This document shows positions 8,967-18,281 of a stretch of DNA of 64,000 nt, piece after piece (within the stretch, counting starts at the first letter, position 1; the number at the start of each line of letters is the position of its first letter). The stretch comes from DYRB01 sp963802205. Its GTDB lineage: Bacteria; Pseudomonadota; Gammaproteobacteria; Chromatiales; Chromatiaceae. The notes beneath the pieces were generated by a model. The model saw only the letters and a program-made list of their open reading frames with translations, did no database searches and was not told the DNA's origin. Made by a program: the position numbers and the translations under genes. Location of the stretch: assembly GCA_963802205.1 (NCBI GenBank), contig CAWDHW010000018.1:10419-74418 (forward strand), given 5' to 3'.

Positions 8967-9818
8967 TTAGTACCGCTCCTCGACGCGCTTGAATGGGTAG
9001 TCGGGTTCACGGTAGCCGCCGGGCTTCTGCCGCTTTGGCAGTTCCACCTTCTCGCGGGGAAGCTCTTGGTACGGAATCCGGTCGAGCAGGTGCGTGATGA
9101 TGTTCAGGCGCGCCCGTTTCTTGTCGTCGGACCCGGCGACGTACCAAGGCGCGAACCCCGTATCGGTGGCCGCAAACATGGCGTCGCGTGCCCGTGAATA
9201 GTCATACCAGCGGCTGTAGGACTTGAGGTCCATGGGCGTCAGCTTCCAGATCTTTCGCCCGTCCTTGATGCGCGCCTCAAGCCGGCGGGTCTGCTCCTCC
9301 GGGCTGACTTCGAGCCAGTACTTCAGCAGGATGATCCCGGAATCCACCATGGCCTTCTCGACCAGTGGGACCGCCTCCAGGAACCTGGTCGTCTGCACCT
9401 CGGTGCAAAAGCCCATGACCCGCTCGACGCCGGCGCGGTTGTACCAACTGCGGTCAAAGATGACCACCTCGCCGGCCGCCGGAAAGTGCCGGATATAGCG
9501 CTGGACATACATCTGGGACTTCTCCCGCTCGGTCGGCGCCGGCAGGGCAACCACGCGGAAGATGCGCGGGCTGACCCGCTCGGTGATCGCCTTGATGGTG
9601 CCGCCCTTGCCGGCACCATCCCGGCCCTCGAACACGATGCAGACCTTGAGCCCCTTGTGGCGGACCCACTCCTGGAGCTTGACCAGTTCGACGTGCAGCT
9701 TGGCGAGCTGCGCCAGGTACTTCTTGCCCTTCAGCTTTTCCGGCTTTTCGGACCCTTCGGGCACGGTTGGCAGTTCTGACCCAGCCTTGGCCTTCGCGGC
9801 TTTCTTCTCGCTCATCAT
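8967..9818 (-). CDS. ppk2: Polyphosphate kinase 2
   Basis: A 283-residue PPK2-family enzyme that transfers phosphate between polyphosphate and nucleotides in the cytosol. The Walker A motif GRDGAGKGG is at residues 65-73 and Walker B FDRSWYNRAGVERV near 118-132. The lid region and the C-terminal YREPDYPFKRVEERY are family-typical, and the single-domain length suits class I (NDP-phosphorylating) enzymes, though class is only inferred. The ATG at 9818 is chosen because GGAG lies seven bases upstream; a second ATG follows directly at 9815, and the open frame further upstream is probably untranslated. A separate ppk1 lies at 42046-44292, so the cell probably both makes and uses polyphosphate. Confidence 0.93.
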   Translation of the reverse strand: MMSEKKAAKAKAGSELPTVPEGSEKPEKLKGKKYLAQLAKLHVELVKLQEWVRHKGLKVCIVFEGRDGAGKGGTIKAITERVSPRIFRVVALPAPTEREKSQMYVQRYIRHFPAAGEVVIFDRSWYNRAGVERVMGFCTEVQTTRFLEAVPLVEKAMVDSGIILLKYWLEVSPEEQTRRLEARIKDGRKIWKLTPMDLKSYSRWYDYSRARDAMFAATDTGFAPWYVAGSDDKKRARLNIITHLLDRIPYQELPREKVELPKRQKPGGYREPDYPFKRVEERY

Positions 9819-9998
9819 GCTCTTGCTCCGAGTTTGGGGACGTGCAGATCTTCGATTCTTTCCGGTGCCGAGCGGACTGCGGTATTGTAGTCGCCCCGCG
9901 CCCGCGACGACCCGGAGAACTCGGGCAGCGGCGCAGCGTTTCGCGGCCTGGCGCCGGGGCGCGGTCCACCCGCAACACCATGACCTTAAGAGGACACC

Positions 9999-10277
9999 AT
10001 GACCGAGATCTCGCCGCAGGAAGGGGTCGTCGTCGCCATTTTGGAGCGCTTCGAGAAGTTCAGGCTCCCGCGGGCCCTGGACATCAAGGCGAAGGTCGAC
10101 CGCGGGGAGCGACTCGACGATGCCGATCTCGCCCACCTCCGGGCGGTCCTGGAGGACACCGAGGAGGTCAAGCGCTATGTGGACCAGCGCCCCGACATGC
10201 AGGCGCTCTACACCCGTGCCATCGGCCTCTACGGCGAGATCACCAAGAAGGCGCTGGAGAACGAACAGGCACCCTAG
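9999..10277 (+). CDS. Small conserved-looking protein, function unknown
   Basis: A 92-residue, highly charged, probably all-helical soluble protein (MTEISPQEG start, ALENEQAP end). I do not recognise a domain. The start is supported by AGAGGA five bases upstream. It is transcribed away from ppk2 across a 180-bp shared upstream region and precedes the small membrane protein at 10401 by 123 bases. It may belong to the same transcription unit as the membrane-fusion protein downstream, but that is inference from spacing and strand only. Confidence 0.6.
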   Translation: MTEISPQEGVVVAILERFEKFRLPRALDIKAKVDRGERLDDADLAHLRAVLEDTEEVKRYVDQRPDMQALYTRAIGLYGEITKKALENEQAP

Positions 10278-10400
10278 CCGTCAGGTCGCGCGGCCGACAG
10301 CGTGGCGCGCGAAGGCACACATCGGCGGGACCCCCCTGATCGACTCCGGCCCGCCACAGGGCGCCTGACCTCAGCAACATCAATTGTAGGAGATTCGCAC

Positions 10401-10823
10401 ATGGCGGAGCCGCTACACCCGGCCGCGATACATCACTTGCCCCCCTTCGTAACGGCGCCGGGGGAGACCGACGTCCTTTTCGTGGTCATGGCCATCTTCG
10501 TGGTGCTCGCCGTGATCGGCATCGGCGTCTTCTACTTCAAGCTCCATGCGCTGCCGGAGCAGATGGCGCATCGCGGCCAGAAGGTGCAGTTCGAGATCGT
10601 CGCGGTGCTGGCGCTGCTGGCGCTCTTCACCCACAACCACGCCTTCTGGATCGCCGGGCTTCTGCTCGCCCTGATCCCGTTGCCTGACTTCACGACGCCA
10701 CTGTCGTCGATCTCCGGCTCGCTCGAGCGGATCGCCGCGAACTCGGGCCCCGCGGCGCCGGGGCCTGCACGGGAAGCGCCTTCGCCGGCCACGAATCAGC
10801 CGGCCAGGCACAGGGAGGCATGA
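10401..10823 (+). CDS. Small inner-membrane protein paired with HlyD-type gene
   Basis: A 140-residue protein with two hydrophobic helices near residues 25-48 (VLFVVMAIFVVLAVIGIGVF) and 66-96, followed by a Ser/Pro/Ala-rich, probably disordered tail. TAGGAGA eight bases upstream supports the ATG at 10401. It ends three bases before the start of the membrane-fusion protein gene, so the two are almost certainly co-translated. Small two-helix proteins often accompany YibH-like HlyD proteins; a role in assembling that transporter is inferred and no motif names a function. Confidence 0.65.
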   Translation: MAEPLHPAAIHHLPPFVTAPGETDVLFVVMAIFVVLAVIGIGVFYFKLHALPEQMAHRGQKVQFEIVAVLALLALFTHNHAFWIAGLLLALIPLPDFTTPLSSISGSLERIAANSGPAAPGPAREAPSPATNQPARHREA

Positions 10824-10826
10824 GCG

Positions 10827-12056
10827 ATGTTTGAGCTCTTACTCTGCTCGTCGCTGACGATCCTGCCGGACTTCCTCTTTCGCCGCTTCGTGCAGGGCAA
10901 GCGGCTCGGGCGCGAGATCACGCTGTTCTCGGTCTGGTTCGAGCTGCGCTGGGGGATCACCCTGTGCCTGATCCTGACCTTGAGCCTGATCACGACCATC
11001 TTCTACTTCCACCCCTCGACCAAGGCCGCCACCTCGGTGTTCCGGACCGTGACCATCCTGCCGGAGACGAACGGCCGGGTGGCGGAGACCTTCGTCGACA
11101 TCAACCAACGGGTGGAGGCAGGGCAGCCCCTGTTCCGGCTCGACAGCACCGCACAGGAGGCGGCGGTCGAGACCGCCCGCCGCAAGATCGCCGAGACCGA
11201 GGCCGCCATGGTCGTGGCCAAGTCCCAGCTCGCGGAGGCGGAGGGGCGCATCGTCCAGGCCCGCGGGGCGCTGCAGCAGGCCGAGGATGAGCTCAAGGCC
11301 CGCGCGGAGGTGCAGCGCCGCAGCCCGGCTCGGTCGCCGAGCGCGACGTCGAGCGGGTGCGGGTGCAGGTCGATACCGCGCAGGGCGCCCTCGACGCCGC
11401 CCTGGCGAGCCGCCAGGCCGTCGTGTCGCAGATGGAGTTCCAGCTCCCCGCCCAGAGGGCAAGCGCCGACGCGGCGCTGCGTGAGGCCGAGGTCGCCCTC
11501 AAGAAGACCCTGGTCGTGGCGGGGACCAACGGGCATCCTGCAGCAGTTCGCCCTGCGCCCGGGCGATGTGGTCAACCCGATGCTCAGGCCCGCCGGCATC
11601 CTGGTGCCGGAGCGCAAGGTCACGGCCCTCTTGGCCGGATTCGGGCAGATCGAGTCGCAGGTGCTGAAGGTTGGCATGATCGGGGAGGTGACTTGCGTCG
11701 CCAAGCCCTGGGTCATCGTCCCGGTGGTCGTCACCGAGGTCCAGAACGTCATCGCCTCCGGCCAGGTGCGGCCGACCGACACCTTGGTCGATATCCAGCA
11801 GCTCGCCCGTCCCGGCACCATCACGGTCATCCTGGAGCCGCTCTACCCGGGTCAGCTCGACGACCTGCCCCAGGGCGGCAGTTGCATCGCCAACGCCTAC
11901 ACCAACAACCACGAGGCGTTGCAGGACCCGGCCACCGGGACCCTGCGCCGGTTCGGGCTCCACGCCATCGACGCGATCGGCCTGGTGCACGCGATGATCC
12001 TGCGCATCCAGGCGCTGCTCCTGCCGCTACAGACCCTGGTCTTGGGCGGCCATTGA
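10827..12056 (+). CDS. HlyD-family membrane fusion protein, internally frameshifted
   Basis: A periplasmic adaptor (membrane fusion protein) anchored by one N-terminal helix (about residues 40-60). A lipoyl/biotinyl half follows (TILPETNGRVAETFVDINQRVEAGQPLFRLDS), then a helical hairpin, and the second lipoyl half with the beta-barrel (FALRPGDVVNPML onward). One frame is open throughout (409 codons), but between about 11318 and 11528 it reads as arginine/serine-rich nonsense. The -1 frame there gives a good hairpin (QPGSVAERDVERVRVQVDTAQ, then ALREAEVALKKTLV). So one base is missing near 11320 and one is extra near 11520, restoring frame: either sequencing errors or a compensated double indel. 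Start supported by GGGAGG at 10813. No ABC or RND pump gene is adjacent. Confidence 0.75.
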   Translation: MFELLLCSSLTILPDFLFRRFVQGKRLGREITLFSVWFELRWGITLCLILTLSLITTIFYFHPSTKAATSVFRTVTILPETNGRVAETFVDINQRVEAGQPLFRLDSTAQEAAVETARRKIAETEAAMVVAKSQLAEAEGRIVQARGALQQAEDELKARAEVQRRSPARSPSATSSGCGCRSIPRRAPSTPPWRAARPSCRRWSSSSPPRGQAPTRRCVRPRSPSRRPWSWRGPTGILQQFALRPGDVVNPMLRPAGILVPERKVTALLAGFGQIESQVLKVGMIGEVTCVAKPWVIVPVVVTEVQNVIASGQVRPTDTLVDIQQLARPGTITVILEPLYPGQLDDLPQGGSCIANAYTNNHEALQDPATGTLRRFGLHAIDAIGLVHAMILRIQALLLPLQTLVLGGH

Positions 12057-12163
12057 GGCCCCTGCCGATGCCCCAGACGATTCGCGACAGGGGCGACCTC
12101 GCCCGCGACGGCGTTGTCCGTCTCAGCTTCAGGCGCCCCAGGGCTGAGAACTGCCGAGGCACT

Positions 12164-13196
12164 ATGCAGACCCATCGCATCCTCTCCATCGCGGCCCTGC
12201 TCCTCGCCGTCCTGACGGCTCCCCTGGTCGTTCAGGGGGCGGACCTGCTCCCGACCATCCAGGCCCGCGGGCAGCTCCGCTGCGGGGTGAGCGAGGGCAT
12301 ACCAGGGGTTCTCGCAGCGCGACGCGGGCGGCCGCTGGACTGGGCTCGATGCCGATTTTTGCCGTGCCGTGGCGGCGGCGGTGCTGGGGGACGCGGACAG
12401 GGTCGAGTTCGTCCCGCTCATGGCATCCGCACGCTTCCCGGCCCTCGAAGCCCGCAGCGTGGACCTCCTGGCCCGCAACACCACCTGGACCCTGACCCGG
12501 GAGGTTGTCCTCGGAGTCCAGTTCCCGGCGGTGCTCCTTTATGACGGCCAGGGGTTCCTGGTCCCCGTATCCAAGGGCATCGAAAGCCCTCGGCAACTGG
12601 ACGGCGCGGTCGTATGTGTGGAGAAGGGGACGACTCATGTGGCCAATCTCCAGCGTTACGCCCGCGGGCAGGGGATCACCCTGACCCCGTTGGTTCTGGA
12701 CTCGGCCACCGAGGTCGCCGCGGCCTTCTTCGCCGGGCGCTGCGCCGCCTACTCCTCGGACTCCACCCAGCTCGCCGCCGCCCGTCAACAGGCACCAGGC
12801 GGCCCCGCCAATTACCGCTTGCTCCCCGAGCGCATCTCCAAGGAACCCCTGGCCCCCGTCGTCTGGGGGGGCGACCCTCGATGGGCATCGGTGGTGCGCT
12901 GGGTCCTTTACGCCCTGGTCCTGGCGGAAGAGGACGGCATCACCCAGGACAATGTGGAGGCCAAGGTGGCGGCCAGGGAAGGGCTCGGCGGCTGGATCTC
13001 GCCTGATGAATACAAACTCGTCTCCCAGGCAATGGGTCTGAGCCGCGGCTGGGCGGTGCGCGCCATCAAAGCCGTGGGCAACTATGGCGAGGTCTTCGAG
13101 CGCAATCTCGGGACCGGAAGCCCCCTGCGGCTCGAGCGTGGACTCAATCGCCTCTGGAACCAGGGGGGGCTGATGTACGCCCCGCCCATTGACTGA
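12164..13196 (+). CDS. Amino-acid ABC transporter binding protein (AapJ/BztA-like), frameshifted
   Basis: A periplasmic solute-binding protein of family 3, like the general amino-acid binder AapJ/BztA. A signal peptide (residues 1-25, ending VVQGA) precedes QARGQLRCGVSEG. Downstream come FPAVLLYDGQGFLVP, VCVEKGTTHVANL and the C-terminal WGGDPRWASVVRWVLYAL typical of this family. One extra G in a GGGG run at 12305-12308 throws the frame. Skipping it gives GFSQRDAGGRWTGLDADFC and a continuous 343-residue protein of normal length. No permease or ATPase genes of an ABC importer are beside it, so it is an orphan binder or serves a distant transporter. Whether the frameshift is real is open. Confidence 0.75.
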
Positions 13197-13223
13197 CGTC
13201 GGGCCAAAGGGAGCACCATCACC

Positions 13224-14565
13224 ATGACCGACTTCCAGATCTATCTGACGGTGGCGATCTTCGCCGGGGTCATCCTGGTCATCGCCTTCGACCTCATCGA
13301 CATGGCCGTTGCAGCCCTGGCCGGGGTCTGCCTCCTCCTCGCCCTGGGGCTCCTGGACAGCGAGGACCTTCTGGCGGCGGCCGTCACCGCCGGGGGGCCA
13401 CTGGCGCTCCTGTTCGGCGGCATGGTGGTGGCCCGGGTCCTGGCCCGCACCGGGGTCTTCGATTGGGTTGGGGAGCGCTTCCTGCGCGCCACGGGGGGCA
13501 GCGGACGGCGCTACCTGCTCCTGCTGGTGGCCCTGGTGGCCCCGATCTGCGCCTTCCTCCCCAACGCCACCACCGTGATCCTGGTCGCGCCGGTCATCAT
13601 CGGCGTCGCCCGGGCGCTCAAGGTGGACTTCGTCGGCCCCATGGTCCTGACCGCGGTGGTGAGCAACTCCGCGGGGATGCTGACCCTGGTGGGGGACCCC
13701 GCCACCTTCCTGGTGGGGAGCGCCATCGGTATGTCCTTCGCCGAATACCTGTACCGCGTGAGCCTGGGGGGCCTGTTGGCGGTGCTGGTCATACTGCCGC
13801 TCCTGCCGCGCCTCATGCCCGAGGTCTGGGCCGTGCGCCTCACCCTGCCCCCGGCGATCCCGGCTACACCCATACAGCGCCCGGGCTTCGTTGCCCTCGC
13901 CCTGGTGGTGCTGTTCGTCATGGTCGCACTCTTCCTCGTCGGCGAGGCCCTGCCGACCCATATAGTCCCCCCGGCGGTGGCGATCATCGGGGCCACCCTG
14001 GCCCTGCTGGTGATCTACGGGACCAGGGTCGAGCCGGTGGATGCCGTGCTGCGGGATGTGGACTGGAAGACCCTGATCTTCCTCGGCTGCCATCTTCGTC
14101 CTGGTGCAGGGGTTCACCAAGACAGGGCTCTTGCAGGGGCTTTCGGTCCAGCTCTACGGCTGGTTCGGGGCCGATCTGACCCTGGTGGCCCTGCTCCTGC
14201 TGGCGGGGATCGGGATGCTGTCGAGCCTGCTGGCCAACATCCCGGTGGTCGCCGCGGCCCTGATCATGACCAAGGGCTATCTGGTGGCCGCCGCGGCGGT
14301 CCCGGAGGTCGCCCTGGCCGCCGGCTTCACCGACTGGCCAGCGGCCACCATCCCGGTCTTCATTGCCATGATGTTCGGCGCCACCCTGGGGGGCAACGCC
14401 ACCCTGGTGGGGGCCTCCGCCAACATCGTCGCCGTGGGCATCTGCGCCAAGGAGGGGGAGCGCGTGACCTTCGCCCGTTTTGCCCGCTACGGGGTCCCCA
14501 TCACCCTGGTGCAACTGGCCTTGGGCGCCCTCTACGTCCTTGTCATGACCGTCTTCATGGCCTGA
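13224..14565 (+). CDS. ArsB/NhaD-type ion permease, frameshifted
   Basis: An inner-membrane permease of the ion transporter (IT) superfamily that includes NhaD Na+/H+ antiporters, ArsB and citrate carriers. It has about 11-12 helices. The family signatures are a central FLPNATTVILVAPVIIG and VSNSAGMLTLVGDPATFLVGS, repeated in the second half as LANIPVVAAALIMTKG and GATLGGNATLVGASANIVAVG. One extra base near 14088 breaks the frame between VDWKTLIFLG and AIFVLVQGFTKTG; correcting it gives about 446 residues, normal for the family. An AAAGGGAG ribosome site precedes the start, and the gene begins 27 bases after the amino-acid binding protein. Sodium or another ion as substrate is inferred, not shown. 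Confidence 0.78.
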
Positions 14566-14905
14566 GGGGGCGGGGCGGGTCAGCCCAGCGGCAAATGCGA
14601 CTCCCTTGGCGGCGTGATCCTTCACGGATTCATTCTTGACCTGCCCGGCCTGTCATCCCACGCCCGTGGGCTCATGGTCCTTGCCTGCTAGACGACTCAT
14701 CGATCTTGGGCTGACGAATACTGGATCGGCTCCCCTCACGGCCAATGACAGCGGCCGCCGGATGTTTCACCCATGATCATGCCGAGAACACCCTCCGCCT
14801 TCGGGCTCACATGTGGCTGGTTTCACGCCCCCGCGTCAGGCTCATGTGTCGTTGCATAACGCTTTCACTGGCCCCAGGGCCGCGGAGCGGTGACAATGCC
14901 GCATC
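14566..14905. other. Intergenic region after the NhaD-type permease
   Basis: These 340 bases hold no gene, transposon end or clear hairpin that I can support. They presumably contain the promoter of the small membrane protein at 14906. Confidence 0.4.
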
Positions 14906-15358
14906 ATGACCGATGCGATCTGGAATTGGGCAGGTTCCCATGAATGGCTCATGGCGGGGCTCACCATCGCCTCCCTGGCGATGTTTGCGGGTTCCCTGCT
15001 GGCCCTGCCCTTCCTGGTAGCGTGGCTCCCGGCGGACTACTTCGCGGACCCGGCCCGCCACGCCAGCCGGCTGCGCCGCCTACATCCCCTGGTCTACCTG
15101 GCGGTTCTGGTGCTCAAGAACCTGCTCGGATGGGTGCTGGTGTTGGCTGGCATCGCCATGCTGGTGCTCCCAGGCCAGGGTCTCGTCACCATACTCATTG
15201 GCCTGGTGCTCAGCGACTTCCCGGGCAAGTTCGCCCTCGAACGCCGCTTGGCGTGCACGCCTGCGATCTTCAACGCCCTGAACTGGCTGCGTAGACGGGC
15301 CGGTCACGCCCCCCTGCAGGCACCCCTGGACCCAGATGGCCGCCCCTGCGGCAGTTAG
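14906..15358 (+). CDS. Small PGPGW-like membrane protein
   Basis: A 150-residue protein with hydrophobic segments at about 17-42 and 66-100. It carries a glycine/proline motif (LVLAGIAMLVLPGQGLVTILIGL) resembling the PGPGW-type putative transmembrane family, in which two short helices flank a PG-rich turn. Function is unknown for that family. The C-terminal ~50 residues are soluble and arginine-rich. It converges with pntB; its TAG stop lies in the loop of the hairpin at 15342-15373. The match to PGPGW is from memory of the motif and is moderate. Confidence 0.6.
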   Translation: MTDAIWNWAGSHEWLMAGLTIASLAMFAGSLLALPFLVAWLPADYFADPARHASRLRRLHPLVYLAVLVLKNLLGWVLVLAGIAMLVLPGQGLVTILIGLVLSDFPGKFALERRLACTPAIFNALNWLRRRAGHAPLQAPLDPDGRPCGS

Positions 15359-15373
15359 AACTGCCGCAGGGGC
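15342..15373. terminator. Bidirectional hairpin between convergent genes
   Basis: A 15-bp perfect inverted repeat with a 2-base loop (arms GCCCCTGCGGCAGTT and its complement). It overlaps the last codons of the rightward gene and ends four bases before the stop of pntB coming from the right. It has no long T-run, but its place between convergent genes suggests termination or mRNA 3'-end protection for both. Confidence 0.65.
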
Positions 15374-15376
15374 CTG

Positions 15377-16777
15377 TCAGTGGCCGCGGCCCTTCAGGGC
15401 GTTGACCATGCCCTCGATGGTGGCCTTGGCATCGCCAAACACAAGGGAGGTGTTGTCCTGGTAAAAGAGCAGGTTGTCCACGCCGGAGTAGCCGGGACGC
15501 ATGGAGCGCTTGAGGAAGTAGACCTGCCGGGCCTTGCCCGCGTCCAGGATCGGCATGCCATAGATCGGGCTGCTGCTGTCCTCTTTGGCGGCCGGGTTCA
15601 CCACATCGTTGGCGCCCACCACCAAGGCTACGTCGGCGCTGGGGAATTCGGGGTTGACCTCGTCCATTTCCAGCACTTGCTCGTAGGGGATATCCGCCTC
15701 GGCCAGTAGCACGTTCATGTGTCCTGGCATGCGCCCAGCCACCGGGTGGACGGCGAAACGTACCTCTACGCCGCGCGCCTCCAACTGCTCCATCAACTCC
15801 TTGAGTGCGTGCTGGGCCTGGGACACGGCCATGCCGTAACCGGGGACTATGATTACCTTGCCCGCATCCTCCATCCAATAGACCACATCCTCCACCGAGG
15901 CGGACTTGATGCCCTTTTGTGCCGCCTGGGCACCGCCTGAGGCCTCGCCGCCGGTCTCGCTGCCGAAGCCGCCGAACACCACATTGAAGATGGAGCGGTT
16001 CATCGCCTTGCACATGATGAAGGACAGGATGGCACCGGAGAACCCCACCAGGGCACCGACGATAATCAGGAGGTGGTTGCCCAGGGTGAAGCCGGTGGCC
16101 GCCGCCGCCCAGCCCGAGTAGCTGTTCAGCATGGAGATGATCACGGGCATGTCCGCCCCGCCGATGGGGATGATCAGGGTCACCCCGAGCACGAACGACA
16201 GCAGGGTCATCAGGATCAGTGCGGCGAAGCTCCCGGTCATGGCGAAGTAAACTGCCAACCCCAGGGTTGCCAGGCCGAGCAGGGCATTGAGGAGGTGTTG
16301 GCCGGCGAACTTGACCGGTTGGCCGCTGATCAGGCCCTGGAGCTTGCCGAAGGCGATCACAGATCCGGTGAAGGTGATGCCGCCGATGACGATGCCCGCA
16401 GACAGCTCGCCCATCAGGACCCCGTTCAGGGCACCCTTGGCGGCGTGGTTGAGGAAGGTGCCGATGGCTACCAGCACCGCCGCCAGACCGACGAAACTAT
16501 GCAGGGCCGCCACCAGTTGCGGCATGGCGGTCATCTGGATGCGCGCCGCGAGCACCGAGCCGATCACCGCACCCGCGGCCACCCCGGCGATGATGAGGCC
16601 GTAGGATGTCACACCGGCACCGAGCAGGGTCGCCGCGACCGCTATCACCATGCCGGCCATGCCGTAGAGGTTGCCGCGCCGGGCGGAGGCCGGGTGGGTG
16701 AGGCCCTTGAGGGCGAAAATGAACAGGATCGCGGAGGCGAGGTAGGCGATGGCCTGGTAATTCACGGAGATCTGCAT
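15377..16777 (-). CDS. pntB: NAD(P) transhydrogenase subunit beta
   Basis: A 466-residue beta subunit of the proton-translocating transhydrogenase, which uses the proton gradient to reduce NADP+ with NADH. Residues 1-270 form the membrane domain of about nine helices. The C-terminal ~180 residues are the NADP(H)-binding domain, with VIIVPGYGMAVSQAQHAL, VRFAVHPVAGRMPGHMNVLLAEA and VVGANDVVNPAA all intact. It is the last gene of pntAA-pntAB-pntB, starting 12 bases after pntAB stops. The subunit split (alpha in two parts) is the usual arrangement in many proteobacteria, unlike the two-gene form of E. coli. Confidence 0.97.
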   Translation of the reverse strand: MQISVNYQAIAYLASAILFIFALKGLTHPASARRGNLYGMAGMVIAVAATLLGAGVTSYGLIIAGVAAGAVIGSVLAARIQMTAMPQLVAALHSFVGLAAVLVAIGTFLNHAAKGALNGVLMGELSAGIVIGGITFTGSVIAFGKLQGLISGQPVKFAGQHLLNALLGLATLGLAVYFAMTGSFAALILMTLLSFVLGVTLIIPIGGADMPVIISMLNSYSGWAAAATGFTLGNHLLIIVGALVGFSGAILSFIMCKAMNRSIFNVVFGGFGSETGGEASGGAQAAQKGIKSASVEDVVYWMEDAGKVIIVPGYGMAVSQAQHALKELMEQLEARGVEVRFAVHPVAGRMPGHMNVLLAEADIPYEQVLEMDEVNPEFPSADVALVVGANDVVNPAAKEDSSSPIYGMPILDAGKARQVYFLKRSMRPGYSGVDNLLFYQDNTSLVFGDAKATIEGMVNALKGRGH

Positions 16778-16789
16778 CGCGGGGGCCCC

Positions 16790-17077
16790 TTACTTGCCCT
16801 TCTTCTTGAACATGGACAGCATGCGATGGGTCACCAGGAAGCCGCCGAAGACATTGATGGAGGCGAGCAGCACGGCAAAGAAGCCGATGATCTCCGCGGC
16901 GGTGCCGACCCCTTCGAGTCCGGTCACCAACAGGGCGCCGACGACGACGATACCGGAGATGGCATTGGTCAGGGCCACCAGCGGGGTATGCAGGGAGGGG
17001 GTCACCCCCCAGATCACGTAGTAGCCGATGAAGCAGGCCAACACGAAGACGTAGAGTGCAAACAGGGTCTCAGGCAT
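16790..17077 (-). CDS. pntAB: NAD(P) transhydrogenase subunit alpha part 2
   Basis: This 95-residue membrane part of the alpha subunit has three helices (about 5-25, 34-57 and 59-80). It corresponds to the C-terminal membrane domain of the single-chain PntA of E. coli and contributes to the proton channel with PntB. The family motif FVLACFIGYYVIWGVTPSLHTPLVALTNAISG is present; note the conserved HTPLV and NAISG. It lies 36 bases after pntAA and 12 before pntB, clearly in one operon. Confidence 0.95.
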   Translation of the reverse strand: MPETLFALYVFVLACFIGYYVIWGVTPSLHTPLVALTNAISGIVVVGALLVTGLEGVGTAAEIIGFFAVLLASINVFGGFLVTHRMLSMFKKKGK

Positions 17078-17113
17078 GGGGAATCCTTCGGGGCTGAAGC
17101 GCGGTGCCTGGGG

Positions 17114-18205
17114 TCAGGGCCGCACCAGGGTGGTTCGGGTGATCTCGTCGGCCTCGAAGTCCTTGAGACTTAGGCCCCCGTCGCCCTGCTCGACCAACAG
17201 CTCCAGCAGATTGGCGAGGTTTTTGGCGTAGAAGGCGCTGGCATCCGCTGGCACCATGGCCGGGTAGTTGGTGTAGCCGACCAGGGTCACGCCGTGCTTG
17301 ACCACCACCCGATCCGGCTCGGTCAGGGAGCAGTTGCCGCCGCTCGCCGCAGCCAGGTCCACGATCACCGAGCCGGGGCGCATGCGCTGTACCACATCCT
17401 CGGCGATGAGCCGCGGGGCCGGACGGCAGGGGATCATGGCCGTGCTGACGATCGCATGGGCCTTGGCCAGCTCGTTGCCGAGTAGAGCCTGCTGGCGCGC
17501 CTTGGCCTCGGCGGACAACTCCCGGGCGTAACCGCCCTCACCGGAGCCGCTCTCGCCGATGTCCAGTTCGATGGCCTTGGCCCCCAGGGAGCGGATCTGC
17601 TCCCTGGTCTCCGGGCGCACGTCGTAGGCATACACGTCGGCCCCCAGGCGGCGCGCCGTGGCGATGGCCTGCAACCCCGCCACCCCGACCCCCAGGATCA
17701 TCACCCGGGCAGGCTTGGCCGAGCCGGCGGAGGTCATCATCGCCGGGAAGAAGCGCCCGTACTGGGCCGCGGCCTCGACCACGGCCCGGTAGCCCGCAAG
17801 GTTACTCTGGGAGGACAGGGCGTCCATGGACTGGGCGCGGGAGATACGCGGCATGCGTTCCATGCCCAGCACCCGAATTGCCTTGGCGTGCATGGCCTGA
17901 AGCACAGGGTCGTCGCCGCAGGTCTCGATCAGGCCCAGGTAGACGGCCCCGTCGGCCATGGCGGCCACCTCGTCCAGGGAGGGCTTGCGCACCTTGAGCA
18001 CGATGTCGGCGCCCAATGCCTCCGCCCGATCCACCAGCCGCGCCCCGGCCTCCTGGTACTGGGTGTCCGGGTAGTGAGCTGCGACCCCAGCCCCGGTCTC
18101 GATGCACAGGTCGAGGCCGATCTTGATCAGTCGCTTGACCACCTCGGGGGTGGAAGCGACCCGGGTCTCACCGGCCAGGGTCTCGCATGGAATGCCTACT
18201 ATCAT
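17114..18205 (-). CDS. pntAA: NAD(P) transhydrogenase subunit alpha part 1
   Basis: The soluble NAD(H)-binding alpha-1 subunit (363 residues), related to alanine dehydrogenase. It begins MIVGIPCET with the RVASTPEVVKRL segment, and has the nucleotide-binding GVGVAGLQAIATARRLGADVYAYDVR near residue 175, ahead of the mobile loop. VIVDLAAASGGNCSLTEP lies near the C-terminus. The frame is open 21 codons upstream to 18268. I prefer the ATG at 18205 because homologues start with this strand, although the ribosome site (AGGGAA) is weak. It is the first gene of the pnt operon, and a dispersed 33-bp repeat lies 77 bases upstream. Confidence 0.94.
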   Translation of the reverse strand: MIVGIPCETLAGETRVASTPEVVKRLIKIGLDLCIETGAGVAAHYPDTQYQEAGARLVDRAEALGADIVLKVRKPSLDEVAAMADGAVYLGLIETCGDDPVLQAMHAKAIRVLGMERMPRISRAQSMDALSSQSNLAGYRAVVEAAAQYGRFFPAMMTSAGSAKPARVMILGVGVAGLQAIATARRLGADVYAYDVRPETREQIRSLGAKAIELDIGESGSGEGGYARELSAEAKARQQALLGNELAKAHAIVSTAMIPCRPAPRLIAEDVVQRMRPGSVIVDLAAASGGNCSLTEPDRVVVKHGVTLVGYTNYPAMVPADASAFYAKNLANLLELLVEQGDGGLSLKDFEADEITRTTLVRP

Positions 18206-18281
18206 CGGTGTGTTCTGATTCCCTGCAGGGCGAAAAGGCGCTGGATTATCGGTGCGCTTGGGCGGCATCGCAAGCTGGAGT

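Noticed and set aside
12162..14120. A 652-residue open frame on the minus strand
   Set aside because: It lies wholly antisense to the binding protein and permease, is rich in Gly/His/Arg/Gln, and has no domain. It is the usual shadow of GC-rich codons.
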